Source of the DNA: Lachnospiraceae bacterium
GTDB taxonomy: Bacteria; Bacillota; Clostridia; Lachnospirales; Lachnospiraceae
Assembly: GCA_029225485.1 (NCBI GenBank)
Contig: JAQXWO010000030.1
Span: 1 to 40,913 of the forward strand
Reading direction: 5' to 3'
DNA: 40,913 nt
This document shows, one piece after another, positions 9,901-19,853 of this stretch. Numbering within the stretch: position 1 is the first letter of the stretch; each line of letters starts with the position of its first letter. The notes under the pieces are model-generated. The model did not search any database, was not told where the DNA came from, and saw only the letters and a program-made list of their open reading frames with translations. A program made the translations under genes and the position numbers.

Positions 9901-12900
9901 ATGCCGGTGACCTGGACCGAGGAACAGAAAAGAGTCATAGAAGTAAGAGATAAGGATGTGCTGGTGTCGGCCGCTGCAGGCTCCGGCAAGACGGCTGTTC
10001 TGGTGGAGCGTATTATTTCGCGTATCACCGATACGGTGCAGCCTGTGGACATTGACCGTCTGCTGGTGGTGACCTTCACAAATGCAGCCGCGGCAGAGAT
10101 GCGGGAGCGCATCCGTGATGCCCTGGAACAGAGGGCGGAGGAGGAGCCGGACAATGTCCATCTTCAGAAGCAGCTGGTACTGATCCATCATGCCAGCATC
10201 ATGACGATCCACAGCTTCTGCCTGCAGGTGCTGCGCAGCCATTTTCATACCATCGGACTGGATCCGGCATTCCGGATCGCAGACGAGGGAGAATGCCGCC
10301 TGATGGAGCAGGACACGGTAAAAGAGGTCCTGGATGAGGCTTATGAAGAGGGAAGACCGGATTTTCACGAATTTCTGGAGTGCGTGGCGACAGGAAAAAG
10401 TGATGATGTGGTGGAAGAACTGATTCTGCAGCTGTATCATTTTTCCCTGGGGCATCCCTGGCCGGAGGAATGGCTGCAGGAATGCTGCCGGATGTATGAG
10501 AGAGAGCCATCGGAGAAAGAAGAAGCGTCAGGAGAAGGTGCGTGGTATCGTCAGCCCTGGTTTGGGGTGGTGATGCAGGATATCCGTCTGCTGCTGTCGG
10601 ACCTGCAGAAAGAAATGGACAGGGCGCGGAAGATCTCCGGATTGCCGGGGGGACCCTATCCTTATCTGGATGTGCTGGACAAGGACCGGGCGCTTTTGCA
10701 GGATATCTTTGACGCCAGGGATTATGCATCCATGGGCAGGGCCTTTGCACAGCTGGGGAACTTTTCGCGTATGCCGGTGATCCGGGATAAAATGGTGGAT
10801 GAGGGACTGAAAAAGCAGGTGCAGGATATCCGAAACAGCATAAAAAAAGAAATCGGAGAGATACGGGAACGCTATTTTTATGCGGATTCTGAGACACTGG
10901 AGGCAGAATTTTACGAGAGCGGCAGGATCGTGCGGGAGCTGGCGCACCTGACCGGAGTACTCAGCGGACGTTTTGCCGAAAAAAAGAGAGATAAAAATAT
11001 TCTGGATTTTTCTGATCTGGAACATATGGCGCTGGAGATCCTGCTGGAGCGCCGGGAGGGGGAGACAGTGCCCTCTGCGGCGGCCAGGGAATATGCGTCT
11101 GTCTATGAAGAGATCATGACGGATGAGTACCAGGATACCAATCTGGTGCAGGAATTGATCCTGAACAGTATTTCCGGCGCCGGCCGGGGCGCTCACAATC
11201 GCTTCATGGTAGGAGATGTGAAGCAGAGCATTTACCGTTTCCGTCTGGCCAGACCGGAGATCTTTGTGGAAAAGTATCAGGAGTATGCCGGACCGGACCG
11301 GGAGGATTGCTGCCGCATTGATCTGCATAAGAATTTTCGAAGCCGCCCGGAAGTGCTGGAGGGAATAAATTTTATCTTCCGACAGATTATGACAGAAAAC
11401 GCAGGCGGAATCAGGTATGATGAAGATGCGGCGCTCTATCCGGGAGCTGTTTTTAAAGAAGGAAATGATCCGGAATTTCTGCCGGTGGAGATCCGGCTGC
11501 TGGACCGGCGTGAACCTGCCGGGCAGTCCGGGGACAGTCCGGAAAATACATCTGCAGATTCCCGAAGACAGACCTTCGGCAGCAGGCAGGAAGCAGAAGC
11601 CTGTCTCGTGGGAAGCAGGATCCGTGAGATCGTGGGAAAGGAAAAGGTGTGGGACAGGGAGCTGGGGGTGTACCGCCCGGCTTCCTGGAAGGACATCGTG
11701 ATACTCCTTCGCACCGTTTCCGGCTGGGCGGAGCCTTTCCGGCAGGTACTGAGCGATATGGGAATTCCCTGTTTTACCGGCTCCCAGACCGGATATTTCT
11801 CTGCGGCAGAGGTACGGAATGTACTTTCCTATCTTCAGATCCTGGATAATCCGGTGCAGGATCTCCCGCTGGCAGGTGTGCTGCGCAGCGCCATGGGAGG
11901 ATTTACCGATGAAGAACTGGCGGTGATCCGTGCCAGGAGGAAAGAGGAGCGTTTTTATGACTGCTGCCGTGGTTTTCAGAGAGAAACCGTGTCAGATGAT
12001 AAGACAACAGACTGTCCGAAAACAGAGTCCGATCCGGACCGTGTGCTGCAGGAACTTCGCATCCGGGAAAAGCTGGACCGTTTTTTCAGCATTTATGAAT
12101 CGCTGCGCGCCATCATACCGTATACGCCGGTGCATCTGCTGATCGAGGAAGTCCTGGAGAAAACGGGATACGGGGATTATGTGTCTGCCCTTCCGGCGGG
12201 ACAGCAGCGCCGGGCCAATCTGGATATGCTGGTGGAAAAGGCAGTAGCCTATGAATCAACCAGCTACCGGGGACTTTATCATTTTGTGCACTATATTGAG
12301 AACCTGAAAAAATATGAGATCGATTACGGCGAGGCCAATATAAATGGGGAGTCCGGGGATACTGTGCGGATCATGAGTATCCACAAGAGCAAGGGACTGG
12401 AATTCCCGGTGGTATTCGTCTGCGGAATGGCCAAAAAATTTAATGAGTCAGATTCCAGAAGCAGGGTGGTGCTGCATCCTGATCTGGGAATCGGCTGTGA
12501 CTATGTGGATCCGGAGCTGAGACTGAAAGAACCCAGTCTTCTGAAAAAAGTGATTCAGAGAAGGATCCGTCAGGAGACACTGGGGGAAGAGCTGCGGGTG
12601 CTGTATGTTGCCATGACCAGGGCAAAGGAAAAACTGATCCTGACAGCTGCTGCGGAAGATCTTCAAAAGGATATGGAGAAATACAGTCTGGTTCTGGAGG
12701 GATGCGGGGAGAGCGAGCTGCCCTATTCCTATCTGACTTCAGCCACTTCGTTCCTGGACTGGGTCATCCCCCCTGTGATGAGACAGCCGGATGGAAGCCG
12801 GATGTTCCAGTGTTTTCAGATTCTGCCAGGTGAACTAAGACTGCAGAGCCTGATGGACGATACCGGTGAGACGATCCGTCTTCAGCGCCTTCTGAACATG

Positions 12901-13626
12901 GATATGGGAAAATGTCAGGATGAAGAGACTGCCTCCTATCTGAACCGTGTATTCCATGCAGAATATCCCTTTGAGAAGGATCAGGAGATCAAGGCGAAAG
13001 TATCCGTATCAGAACTGAAGCGGATGTCTCCGGGACAGACGGAGGAAGATGGGCTGATGCTTTATCCGCCGGAAGAGGAACCGCTGATTCCGGGATTCAT
13101 GCAGAAGGAACAGGCGGCAGCGGGAGCGGCCCGGGGTACGATCTATCACAGTTTTATGCAGAATTTAGATTTTTCTAAGAAAGAACCGCTGGAAATACAG
13201 TTGGAAGAACTGATAAAGTGTGGTAAAATGACCCGGGAAGAAAGCAATTCTCTGCGTCTTTCGGATATCCGGACATTTCTGGAAAGTGATACAGGTGTGC
13301 GGATGCGGATGGCTGCAGAAAGAGGAGATCTGTACCGGGAGCAGCCTTTCGTCATCGGTGTGTCCGCCGCCGCCGTATGTGAGGACTGGAATCCGGAAGA
13401 GACCGTTCTGGTGCAGGGGATCATAGATGCTTTCTTTTATGAAGAAGATGGAGGCATTGTGCTGCTCGACTACAAGACAGACCGGATCGGTAATCCGAAG
13501 AAGCTGGCGGAGAAATACCGTCCGCAGCTGGATTACTATGCCATGGCTCTGGGACGGTTGACGGGACATTCTGTGAAGCGCACGGTGATCTACTCCTTCT
13601 ATCAGGGACGGGAGATTATACTATGA
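9901..13626 (+). CDS. addA: ATP-dependent helicase/nuclease subunit A (AddA)
   Basis: AddA is the 3'-5' UvrD-family helicase and second nuclease of the AddAB break-resection complex. The 1241-residue protein has Walker A AAAGSGKT (residues 24-31), Walker B DEYQDT (408-413), the GDVKQSIYRFR helicase motif just after it, the SIHKSKGLEFPVVF motif, and VAMTRAKEKL (motif VI). The C-terminal nuclease signature LLDYKTD has D1190 and K1192. ATG 9901 follows GAGGAGGAG and gives the normal N-terminus; a GTG at 9874 overlapping addB is less likely. Its stop overlaps the start of the next gene in ATGA, indicating translational coupling to a membrane protein of unrelated function. Confidence 0.96.
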   Translation: MPVTWTEEQKRVIEVRDKDVLVSAAAGSGKTAVLVERIISRITDTVQPVDIDRLLVVTFTNAAAAEMRERIRDALEQRAEEEPDNVHLQKQLVLIHHASIMTIHSFCLQVLRSHFHTIGLDPAFRIADEGECRLMEQDTVKEVLDEAYEEGRPDFHEFLECVATGKSDDVVEELILQLYHFSLGHPWPEEWLQECCRMYEREPSEKEEASGEGAWYRQPWFGVVMQDIRLLLSDLQKEMDRARKISGLPGGPYPYLDVLDKDRALLQDIFDARDYASMGRAFAQLGNFSRMPVIRDKMVDEGLKKQVQDIRNSIKKEIGEIRERYFYADSETLEAEFYESGRIVRELAHLTGVLSGRFAEKKRDKNILDFSDLEHMALEILLERREGETVPSAAAREYASVYEEIMTDEYQDTNLVQELILNSISGAGRGAHNRFMVGDVKQSIYRFRLARPEIFVEKYQEYAGPDREDCCRIDLHKNFRSRPEVLEGINFIFRQIMTENAGGIRYDEDAALYPGAVFKEGNDPEFLPVEIRLLDRREPAGQSGDSPENTSADSRRQTFGSRQEAEACLVGSRIREIVGKEKVWDRELGVYRPASWKDIVILLRTVSGWAEPFRQVLSDMGIPCFTGSQTGYFSAAEVRNVLSYLQILDNPVQDLPLAGVLRSAMGGFTDEELAVIRARRKEERFYDCCRGFQRETVSDDKTTDCPKTESDPDRVLQELRIREKLDRFFSIYESLRAIIPYTPVHLLIEEVLEKTGYGDYVSALPAGQQRRANLDMLVEKAVAYESTSYRGLYHFVHYIENLKKYEIDYGEANINGESGDTVRIMSIHKSKGLEFPVVFVCGMAKKFNESDSRSRVVLHPDLGIGCDYVDPELRLKEPSLLKKVIQRRIRQETLGEELRVLYVAMTRAKEKLILTAAAEDLQKDMEKYSLVLEGCGESELPYSYLTSATSFLDWVIPPVMRQPDGSRMFQCFQILPGELRLQSLMDDTGETIRLQRLLNMDMGKCQDEETASYLNRVFHAEYPFEKDQEIKAKVSVSELKRMSPGQTEEDGLMLYPPEEEPLIPGFMQKEQAAAGAARGTIYHSFMQNLDFSKKEPLEIQLEELIKCGKMTREESNSLRLSDIRTFLESDTGVRMRMAAERGDLYREQPFVIGVSAAAVCEDWNPEETVLVQGIIDAFFYEEDGGIVLLDYKTDRIGNPKKLAEKYRPQLDYYAMALGRLTGHSVKRTVIYSFYQGREIIL

Positions 13627-16600
13627 AAAAAATATATCAGAATCAGGCGGTCAGATACGTGTTTTTCGGCGGATGTACGACGATGGTAAATCTGGTATCC
13701 TACTATCTGCTGCGCCGCCTGCTGGGGATGGATATCACCCTGGCCAATCTGATTGCCATTTCCCTGGCGATCCTGTTCGCCTATGTGGTGAACAAGCTCT
13801 TTGTATTTGAACACAGGACTTCATCTGTAAAGGAACTCCTGAAGGAAGCGGGAAGCTTTGTCGGCATGCGTCTCGGGACGATGCTGGTGGAGGTCCTTGG
13901 AGTGATTTTGCTGAGTTGTATCTGGAGCATGAACGATATGGCGGCCAAGCTGGTGATCCAGGTGGTGGTGCTTGTCCTGAATTACCTGATCAGCAAGCTG
14001 GTGGTGTTCCGGGAAGAAAAGACTGTGAAGGAGGAAACTGTGTGCAGGCAGAAACGGGCAGCCAGACTTTATTTTCTGGCCGGTTTTCTGCTCTCAGTGG
14101 CGGTTGCCGGAGCCGGGTTTATTGCTCACGGAGTGTGGCCTTTCGGAGATAAGACGGTCCTGATCGTGGACTCTCTGCACCAGTATCTTCCATTTTATAC
14201 AGATCTGCATCAGAAGCTGACAGACAGCGAATCGCTGCTGTATTCTTTTTCTGGTGGCCTTGGCTATAATTTCTGGTCGACCTTTGCCTATTATATGGCG
14301 AGCCCGGTGAATTTTCTGCTGGTTCTCGTGCCCATGGAGCATGTCTGTGATTTTATGGATCTGGTGATCCTGCTGAAGATCGGCCTCTGCGGCGGCTGTT
14401 TTTCCTGGTATCTCCACAAGAGAGATCCGGAGCGAAGATATCTTCCTGCCGTGTTCGGCGCCATGTTTGCGCTGAGCAACTATGTGATTGGCTATTATTT
14501 CAATCTGATGTGGCTGGACAGTGTGGCAATGCTTCCGCTGATCATGTACGGAATTCAGCAGATCACGGAAGGGAAAAGCGGCCGGATGTTCTGTCTTTCG
14601 CTGTTTTACGGACTCTGGTGCAATTATTACATCGGCTTTATGCTCTGTATTTTTTCCTGTCTGTATTTTCTTGTGTGCTGGATCAGCGCAAGAAGGATCA
14701 CAGTCAGAAGAGTGCTGAAAAGCTGTGTGACCTTCGGATGGTATGCACTGCTGGCAGGCGGTATGGCGGCGCTGATTCTTGTCCCTGCGTTTCTGGGACT
14801 TTCCTCTTCGGAATCCATGAAGAGCAATCAGTTTCCGACGACAGTGAAATTTTATACGGATTTTCTGGAAATGATGCTGAATCATTTCGCTTTTCTGGAA
14901 CCAATCAATATATCCAACACACAGGTGGGACTGAATGCCTACTGCGGTGTGGCGGTGATTCCGCTGGCGATTCTGTATCTGTCTGATTCCAGGATCAAAC
15001 TTCGTGAGAGGCTGGCTCATTATGGACTGACAGCGCTGCTGCTGCTGAGTTTTTCCATGAATATACTTAATTATATCTGGCACGGGTTCCATGTCCAGAA
15101 TGGTCTGCCGAACCGTTTTGCTTTTATTTATATTGCCATTTTGCTGATCATGGCTTATGACGCGCTGGGGCATATCCGCAGCTTTCATCTGATCCAGATC
15201 CTGTTTTCCTTTGCAGTGCCGCTGGCATTTGTCGGATGGGTCTATTACACCGGCTATGGGGAGCTGGAGGATTACATTTGTTTCTTGACTTTCGGCATTC
15301 TGGTGCTGTGGCTTGGCCTGGCCCTGCTCGGACGATATATGAAGCTTTTGAAACCCGCACTGTACTGCGGGATCGTGGGAGCGGTGGCATTTGTGGAGGT
15401 GGCGGCCAACGGGATCCACGGGATTCTGGCCAACGGCGGTGTCACACGAAGTACGTATGTGGCAGATCAGACATCTTATCAGGCACTGATGGCGCAGCAG
15501 GAGGATGATACCTTTTTCCGAAGTGAAGTAGACCGTCAGAGGATGCGGAATGTCACCATGTTCGTGGGAGGAAATGCTCTGGTCATGTTCAATTCTACGA
15601 TGCAGGATTCCGTGATTGATCTCTGTGACAGCCTGGGAATCGAAGCCCGCACCAACAAAAACGGGTATCTCGGTGTCACCAAGCTGATGAATGACGTATT
15701 CGGCATCAAATATCTGGCGTCTCCCTCCAAACTGGCCAATACCATGTACCAGTTCCGCAGGCTGGCGGAGGACGGTGAACTGACGCTGTACAAAAATGAC
15801 AATGCCCTTTCTATTGGATTCATGGTAAAGGATTCCATTAAGGACTGGGATATTGAAGCATCCGAACCCCTTCAGGTGCAGAACAGCTTTGTGGAGCTTG
15901 CCGCCGGCTGTGATCCGATTTTCGTGCTGGACCGCTATATTGAGATGGAGGACGGAGAAAATTACGGGATCCGCATTCCTGAGAATAAGCAGGTGTATCT
16001 CTGCATCGATACCAGGGTGGCCAAGATCGATCTGAATACACCGGAGTACACGAAAAGCTTCAGTGATTATACGGATCATCTCTATGTGATCAACAGCAGT
16101 GTTTCCAGTGATCTGGCAGATTTTACCGTGGAACTTAAGGATACTCAGACAAGTGTGAGGGCGGAGGTCTATACGTGTTCCAATGAGGCATATCAGCAGG
16201 TGATCGATAAGCTTTCGGAGAGCGAGATGACGGATGTGCAGGTGTCCGGAAATCTGGTGAGCGGTAATATTGGCGTCAAAGAAGCAGGTACGATGCTGCT
16301 GACCATTCCTTATGATGAGGGATGGGAAATCTGGGTGGATGGAGAGAAGACAGAGTATGACTGTATCGGAAAGGCTCTTATGGGAGTGCATCTGGAGTCA
16401 GGCAGCCATACGATCCGCATGAAGTATACCTCTCCAGGCCTCTGGACTGGCAGTCTGCTCAGCCTTTTGTGCGCGCTTCTTTATTTCCTTTCATCTGTTC
16501 TGGAACGGCGCCTGGGATCCGGGGACGGCAGTTCGGAGATGACAGACTCTGTGTACCGGAAGAGAAAAGAGGAGGCAGAAACGGAAGAACGGGAGGAGCC

Positions 16601-16841
16601 GGAAGAGGATGACGAGTGGCATGACCGTCTGGCAGAGGAAGCGTCAGAGGATGCCTGGAAAGAGATCGGCAACTGGGAGCCGGCAGAGGACTCGCTGCAG
16701 GAAGAAGTCACAGCAGATCTCCGCGGAGAAGCGGATATGTGGAAAGACCCGGAAAGGCCGTACGGAGAATCAGCGGATGCGTGTGAAGATGAAGGATCCC
16801 GCAGGGAAGTATCAGATACATCAGGGAAAGATAACCATTAG
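13623..16841 (+). CDS. GtrA-YfhO fusion: predicted lipid-linked-sugar flippase joined to a GT-C glycosyltransferase
   Basis: A 1072-residue membrane protein. Residues about 8-135 match the GtrA/GtcA family: four helices with NLVSYYLLRR, then the FAYVVNKLFVF and LNYLISKLVVF patterns. GtrA proteins are thought to flip undecaprenyl-phosphate sugars. From about residue 150 it becomes a YfhO-type protein: many helices, an early extracellular VDSLHQYLPFYTDL stretch with an Asp, later a large extracellular domain (about 640-930), then a last helix. In Bacillus and Listeria, YfhO-like enzymes add sugars to teichoic acids using the lipid-linked sugar. The tail (about 970-1072) is very acidic and predicted cytoplasmic. 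It overlaps addA by four bases (ATGA). The polymer it modifies here is unknown. Confidence 0.85.
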   Translation: MKKIYQNQAVRYVFFGGCTTMVNLVSYYLLRRLLGMDITLANLIAISLAILFAYVVNKLFVFEHRTSSVKELLKEAGSFVGMRLGTMLVEVLGVILLSCIWSMNDMAAKLVIQVVVLVLNYLISKLVVFREEKTVKEETVCRQKRAARLYFLAGFLLSVAVAGAGFIAHGVWPFGDKTVLIVDSLHQYLPFYTDLHQKLTDSESLLYSFSGGLGYNFWSTFAYYMASPVNFLLVLVPMEHVCDFMDLVILLKIGLCGGCFSWYLHKRDPERRYLPAVFGAMFALSNYVIGYYFNLMWLDSVAMLPLIMYGIQQITEGKSGRMFCLSLFYGLWCNYYIGFMLCIFSCLYFLVCWISARRITVRRVLKSCVTFGWYALLAGGMAALILVPAFLGLSSSESMKSNQFPTTVKFYTDFLEMMLNHFAFLEPINISNTQVGLNAYCGVAVIPLAILYLSDSRIKLRERLAHYGLTALLLLSFSMNILNYIWHGFHVQNGLPNRFAFIYIAILLIMAYDALGHIRSFHLIQILFSFAVPLAFVGWVYYTGYGELEDYICFLTFGILVLWLGLALLGRYMKLLKPALYCGIVGAVAFVEVAANGIHGILANGGVTRSTYVADQTSYQALMAQQEDDTFFRSEVDRQRMRNVTMFVGGNALVMFNSTMQDSVIDLCDSLGIEARTNKNGYLGVTKLMNDVFGIKYLASPSKLANTMYQFRRLAEDGELTLYKNDNALSIGFMVKDSIKDWDIEASEPLQVQNSFVELAAGCDPIFVLDRYIEMEDGENYGIRIPENKQVYLCIDTRVAKIDLNTPEYTKSFSDYTDHLYVINSSVSSDLADFTVELKDTQTSVRAEVYTCSNEAYQQVIDKLSESEMTDVQVSGNLVSGNIGVKEAGTMLLTIPYDEGWEIWVDGEKTEYDCIGKALMGVHLESGSHTIRMKYTSPGLWTGSLLSLLCALLYFLSSVLERRLGSGDGSSEMTDSVYRKRKEEAETEEREEPEEDDEWHDRLAEEASEDAWKEIGNWEPAEDSLQEEVTADLRGEADMWKDPERPYGESADACEDEGSRREVSDTSGKDNH

Positions 16842-16869
16842 CAGGAAAAGACAACGGAGGATATACATC

Positions 16870-18045
16870 ATGGAATTTCATTTTTCAAAAAAAGCACAGA
16901 GCATTGAGGAAGGCATTTTCGCAGTTCTGAATGAAAAAAAGAATGAGCTGGCGAAGCAGGGACGGAAGATCTACAATCTGTCTGTGGGGACACCGGATTT
17001 CCGGCCGCCGCAGCATATCATCGATGCGGTGGCGGAGGCTGCCGGGAAGCCGGAGAATTATAAGTATGCTCTGGTGGAGCTTCCGGAGTTGCTGGAGGCG
17101 GTCCAGGGATTTTACAGACGCAGATTTGATCTGACGCTGGATACCTCAGAGATCATGGCACTGTATGGTTCTCAGGAAGGCATGGCACATCTGGCCTGGG
17201 CGCTCTGTGATCCGGGGGATCTGGTGCTGGTACCGAATCCGGGATACCCCATTTTCAGCATCGGACCTCAGCTCTGTGACGCCGAGGTATGGGAATATCC
17301 TCTGTATGCAGAGAATCATTTTCTGCCGAAGCTGGATGAGATCCCGGAGGAGATTGCCCGCCGGGCCAGATTTATGGTGGTAAATTACCCGGGCAATCCG
17401 GTCTGCAAAGTGGCCCCGGATTCCTTTTACAGAGAGCTGGTTGCTTTTGCAAAGAAATACGATGTCATCATACTGCATGACAATGCATATGCGGATCTGG
17501 TATTCGGAGGCAGAGAGGGCGGTTCCTTCCTGTCTTATGAAGGAGCCATGGACGTGGGAATTGAGTTCTATTCCCTCTCAAAGACATTCAATTACACAGG
17601 AGCCCGCATGTCCTTTGCAGTGGGCAACCGGGAGATCATTCAGACCTTTAAAAAGCTCCGTACCCAGTTTGATTACGGCATCTTCCTGCCGGTGCAGTAC
17701 GGCGCGATCGCAGCGCTGAACGGTCCTTTTGAGGGTGTGAAGAGACAGTGTGAGGAGTACGAGGTGCGTAATCACACGCTCTGCCAGGGACTGCGTGAGA
17801 TCGGGTGGAATGTTCCGGACAGCGAAGGCACGATGTTTGTGTGGGCGCCGCTGCCGGAAGGCTATACGGATTCCGTACAGTTCTGTATGGAGCTGATGGA
17901 GCGCTCCGGCGTCATCTGTGTGCCGGGCAGCAGCTTCGGCAGCCTGGGAGAAGGCTACGTCCGGATGGCGCTGGTACTTCCGCCGGAAGGACTTCAGGAG
18001 GCGGTGGACAGCATTCGCCGCAGCGGAATGATCACAGAAAAATAG
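16870..18045 (+). CDS. Pyridoxal-phosphate-dependent class I/II aminotransferase (aspartate/LL-DAP type)
   Basis: A 391-residue fold-type I aminotransferase. The PLP-binding lysine is K238 in YSLSKTFNYTGARMSF, with the downstream Arg of the SKxxxxxGxR pattern. The N-terminus (YNLSVGTPDFRPPQHII), VVNYPGNPVC and HDNAYADLVF are typical for the aspartate aminotransferase group, which includes LL-diaminopimelate aminotransferases and YugH/PatA-like enzymes. Its next neighbour is murB, so a role in diaminopimelate or cell-wall amino-acid supply is attractive but not shown. The start is ATG 16870, preceded by ACGGAGG; translation further upstream runs through the tail of the preceding gene in another frame. 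The substrate remains open. Confidence 0.85.
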   Translation: MEFHFSKKAQSIEEGIFAVLNEKKNELAKQGRKIYNLSVGTPDFRPPQHIIDAVAEAAGKPENYKYALVELPELLEAVQGFYRRRFDLTLDTSEIMALYGSQEGMAHLAWALCDPGDLVLVPNPGYPIFSIGPQLCDAEVWEYPLYAENHFLPKLDEIPEEIARRARFMVVNYPGNPVCKVAPDSFYRELVAFAKKYDVIILHDNAYADLVFGGREGGSFLSYEGAMDVGIEFYSLSKTFNYTGARMSFAVGNREIIQTFKKLRTQFDYGIFLPVQYGAIAALNGPFEGVKRQCEEYEVRNHTLCQGLREIGWNVPDSEGTMFVWAPLPEGYTDSVQFCMELMERSGVICVPGSSFGSLGEGYVRMALVLPPEGLQEAVDSIRRSGMITEK

Positions 18046-18066
18046 AAAAAAGAGAAAGAGGATATT

Positions 18067-18978
18067 ATGCAGAGATTATTTGATGCATTATCTGCTGCCC
18101 TTGGCAGCGGACAGGTCTGGAAAGACGAGATCATGAAAAAACATACGACGTTTCGCATTGGCGGACCGGCAGATATTTTTGTGATGCCCCGGACAGAAGA
18201 AGAAATCTGTCAGGTGGTGAGACTTTGCCGGGAACAGCAGGTTCCTCTTTTTATCATGGGGAATGGCAGCAATCTCCTGGTGGCAGACGCAGGGATCCGC
18301 GGCGTCGTGATGCAGCTCTTTAAAAATTATGGGGAAGTGACGGTGGAAGGGACGGACCTGACGGCCCGGAGCGGAATACTTCTTTCTGCTCTTGCGAGAA
18401 AAGCTCTCGCCTGCGGTCTTACAGGTCTGGAATTTGCCTCCGGGATTCCCGGGACGCTGGGCGGGGCGGCAGTGATGAATGCCGGAGCCTACGGCGGTGA
18501 GATGAAGGATGTGCTGCGGGAAGTGCGGGTGCTGGATCAGAATGGCGAAGTGCTGACCCTTGGAGCAGATGAGCTGGAGCTGGGATACCGGACCAGTATT
18601 ATTGCAAAAAAGAAATATCTTGTCCTGGAGGCGAAGCTTCATCTGGAGCCTGGAGATCCGGAGCAGATCCGTCAGCAGATGGAAGAACTGAAAGAAAAAC
18701 GTGTTTCCAAACAGCCGCTGGATCTGCCCAGTGCGGGAAGCACCTTCAAGAGACCGGAGGGTTATTTTGCCGGCAAGCTGATCATGGATGCAGGTCTGAG
18801 AGGCTTTTCCTGCGGGGGCGCCCAGGTATCAGAAAAGCATTGTGGCTTTGTGGTCAACAGGGGAGATGCGACGGCAGAGGATGTCCGTCAGCTGATCCGT
18901 CAGGTGCAGCAGATCGTCCGGGAAAAATACGGCGTGACGCTGGAGCCTGAGATTAAGATGGTGGGAGAATTTGACTGA
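18067..18978 (+). CDS. murB: UDP-N-acetylmuramate dehydrogenase (UDP-N-acetylenolpyruvoylglucosamine reductase)
   Basis: MurB is the cytoplasmic FAD enzyme that reduces UDP-GlcNAc-enolpyruvate to UDP-MurNAc with NADPH, the second committed peptidoglycan step. The 303-residue protein shows the FAD-binding pattern (TTFRIGGPADIFV, then MGNGSNLLVADAGIRGVV), GLEFASGIPGTLGGAAVMNAGAYG, the YRTSII stretch, the catalytic-serine region PSAGSTFKRPEG and the final EPEIKMVG glutamate. This is the shorter type lacking the E. coli-type extra C-terminal loop. AGAGAAAGAGG precedes ATG 18067. rapZ follows after two bases. The murB-rapZ-whiA order is common in Clostridia. Confidence 0.96.
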   Translation: MQRLFDALSAALGSGQVWKDEIMKKHTTFRIGGPADIFVMPRTEEEICQVVRLCREQQVPLFIMGNGSNLLVADAGIRGVVMQLFKNYGEVTVEGTDLTARSGILLSALARKALACGLTGLEFASGIPGTLGGAAVMNAGAYGGEMKDVLREVRVLDQNGEVLTLGADELELGYRTSIIAKKKYLVLEAKLHLEPGDPEQIRQQMEELKEKRVSKQPLDLPSAGSTFKRPEGYFAGKLIMDAGLRGFSCGGAQVSEKHCGFVVNRGDATAEDVRQLIRQVQQIVREKYGVTLEPEIKMVGEFD

Positions 18979-18980
18979 CG

Positions 18981-19838
18981 ATGAGGTTTGTGATAGTGAC
19001 CGGCATGTCCGGTGCCGGAAAAAGTACCGTATTAAAAATACTGGAAGATATCGGTTATTTCTGCGCGGATAATATACCAATCCCTCTTCTGGAGAAATTT
19101 ACAGAGCTGGCAAATACCTCGGAGACCGAATATAACAAAGTGGCTCTGGGAGTGGATATACGGAGCGGAAGAGAGATCGAGAGCCTGCAGGGGGTGTTGG
19201 AGAGGCTTACGGTAAACGGCCTTGCCTATGAGATCCTGTATCTGGACGCCAATGACGCGGCTCTGGTGCGCCGATACAAAGAGACCCGCCGCAGCCACCC
19301 TCTCGCCCGGGATGGCAGAGTGGAGGACGGGATCACAGAAGAGCGCGGGAAGATGTCGTTTCTGAAAAAGCAGGCAGATTACATCGTGGATACCTCGAAT
19401 CTGCTGGTGCGTGAGCTGCGGGCAGAGATAGAAAAAATATTTACAGGCAGTCAGGAATATCAGAATATTTATATTACGATCCTGTCCTTTGGTTTTAAAT
19501 ACGGAATACCGGAGGACTCGGATCTGGTCTTTGATGTCCGCTTTCTGCCCAACCCCTATTATATTGATAATCTGAAGCACAAGACCGGGCTGGATCAGGA
19601 GGTACGTGATTACGTGCTGGGATTTGACCTGACTCACGAGTTTCTGAAAAAACTGAAGGATATGGTGGATTTTCTGCTGCCGAATTATGTGGCGGAGGGA
19701 AAAAATCAGCTGGTCATCAGTATCGGATGCACCGGGGGCAAACACCGGTCTGTGACGCTTGCCGGAAGCCTGTATGAATATCTGCAGGGAAACGCAGGCT
19801 ATGGTCTGAAGATCGTTCATCGGGATGTCAGAAAATAG
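18981..19838 (+). CDS. rapZ: RapZ/YvcJ nucleotide-binding protein
   Basis: A P-loop protein of 285 residues. Walker A is GMSGAGKS (residues 8-15), followed by the family stretch LEDIGYFCADNIP. The C-terminal half has SFGFKYGIP, DVRFLPNPYYI and the metabolite-binding GCTGGKHRSV and HRDV segments. In E. coli RapZ senses glucosamine-6-phosphate and guides RNase E to a small RNA; in Bacillus the YvcJ homolog binds nucleotides and affects competence and cell morphology. Which role applies in a Clostridia is unknown. It lies 2 bases after murB and 15 before whiA. The yvcK gene that normally separates rapZ and whiA is missing here. Confidence 0.95.
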   Translation: MRFVIVTGMSGAGKSTVLKILEDIGYFCADNIPIPLLEKFTELANTSETEYNKVALGVDIRSGREIESLQGVLERLTVNGLAYEILYLDANDAALVRRYKETRRSHPLARDGRVEDGITEERGKMSFLKKQADYIVDTSNLLVRELRAEIEKIFTGSQEYQNIYITILSFGFKYGIPEDSDLVFDVRFLPNPYYIDNLKHKTGLDQEVRDYVLGFDLTHEFLKKLKDMVDFLLPNYVAEGKNQLVISIGCTGGKHRSVTLAGSLYEYLQGNAGYGLKIVHRDVRK

Positions 19839-19853
19839 AATGGAGTGAGGGGA

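Noticed and set aside
14094-16391. Minus-strand frame of 765 residues opposite the GtrA-YfhO gene
   Set aside because: It is a shadow of the plus-strand membrane protein; its translation is rich in His, Gln and Arg with no recognisable domain.
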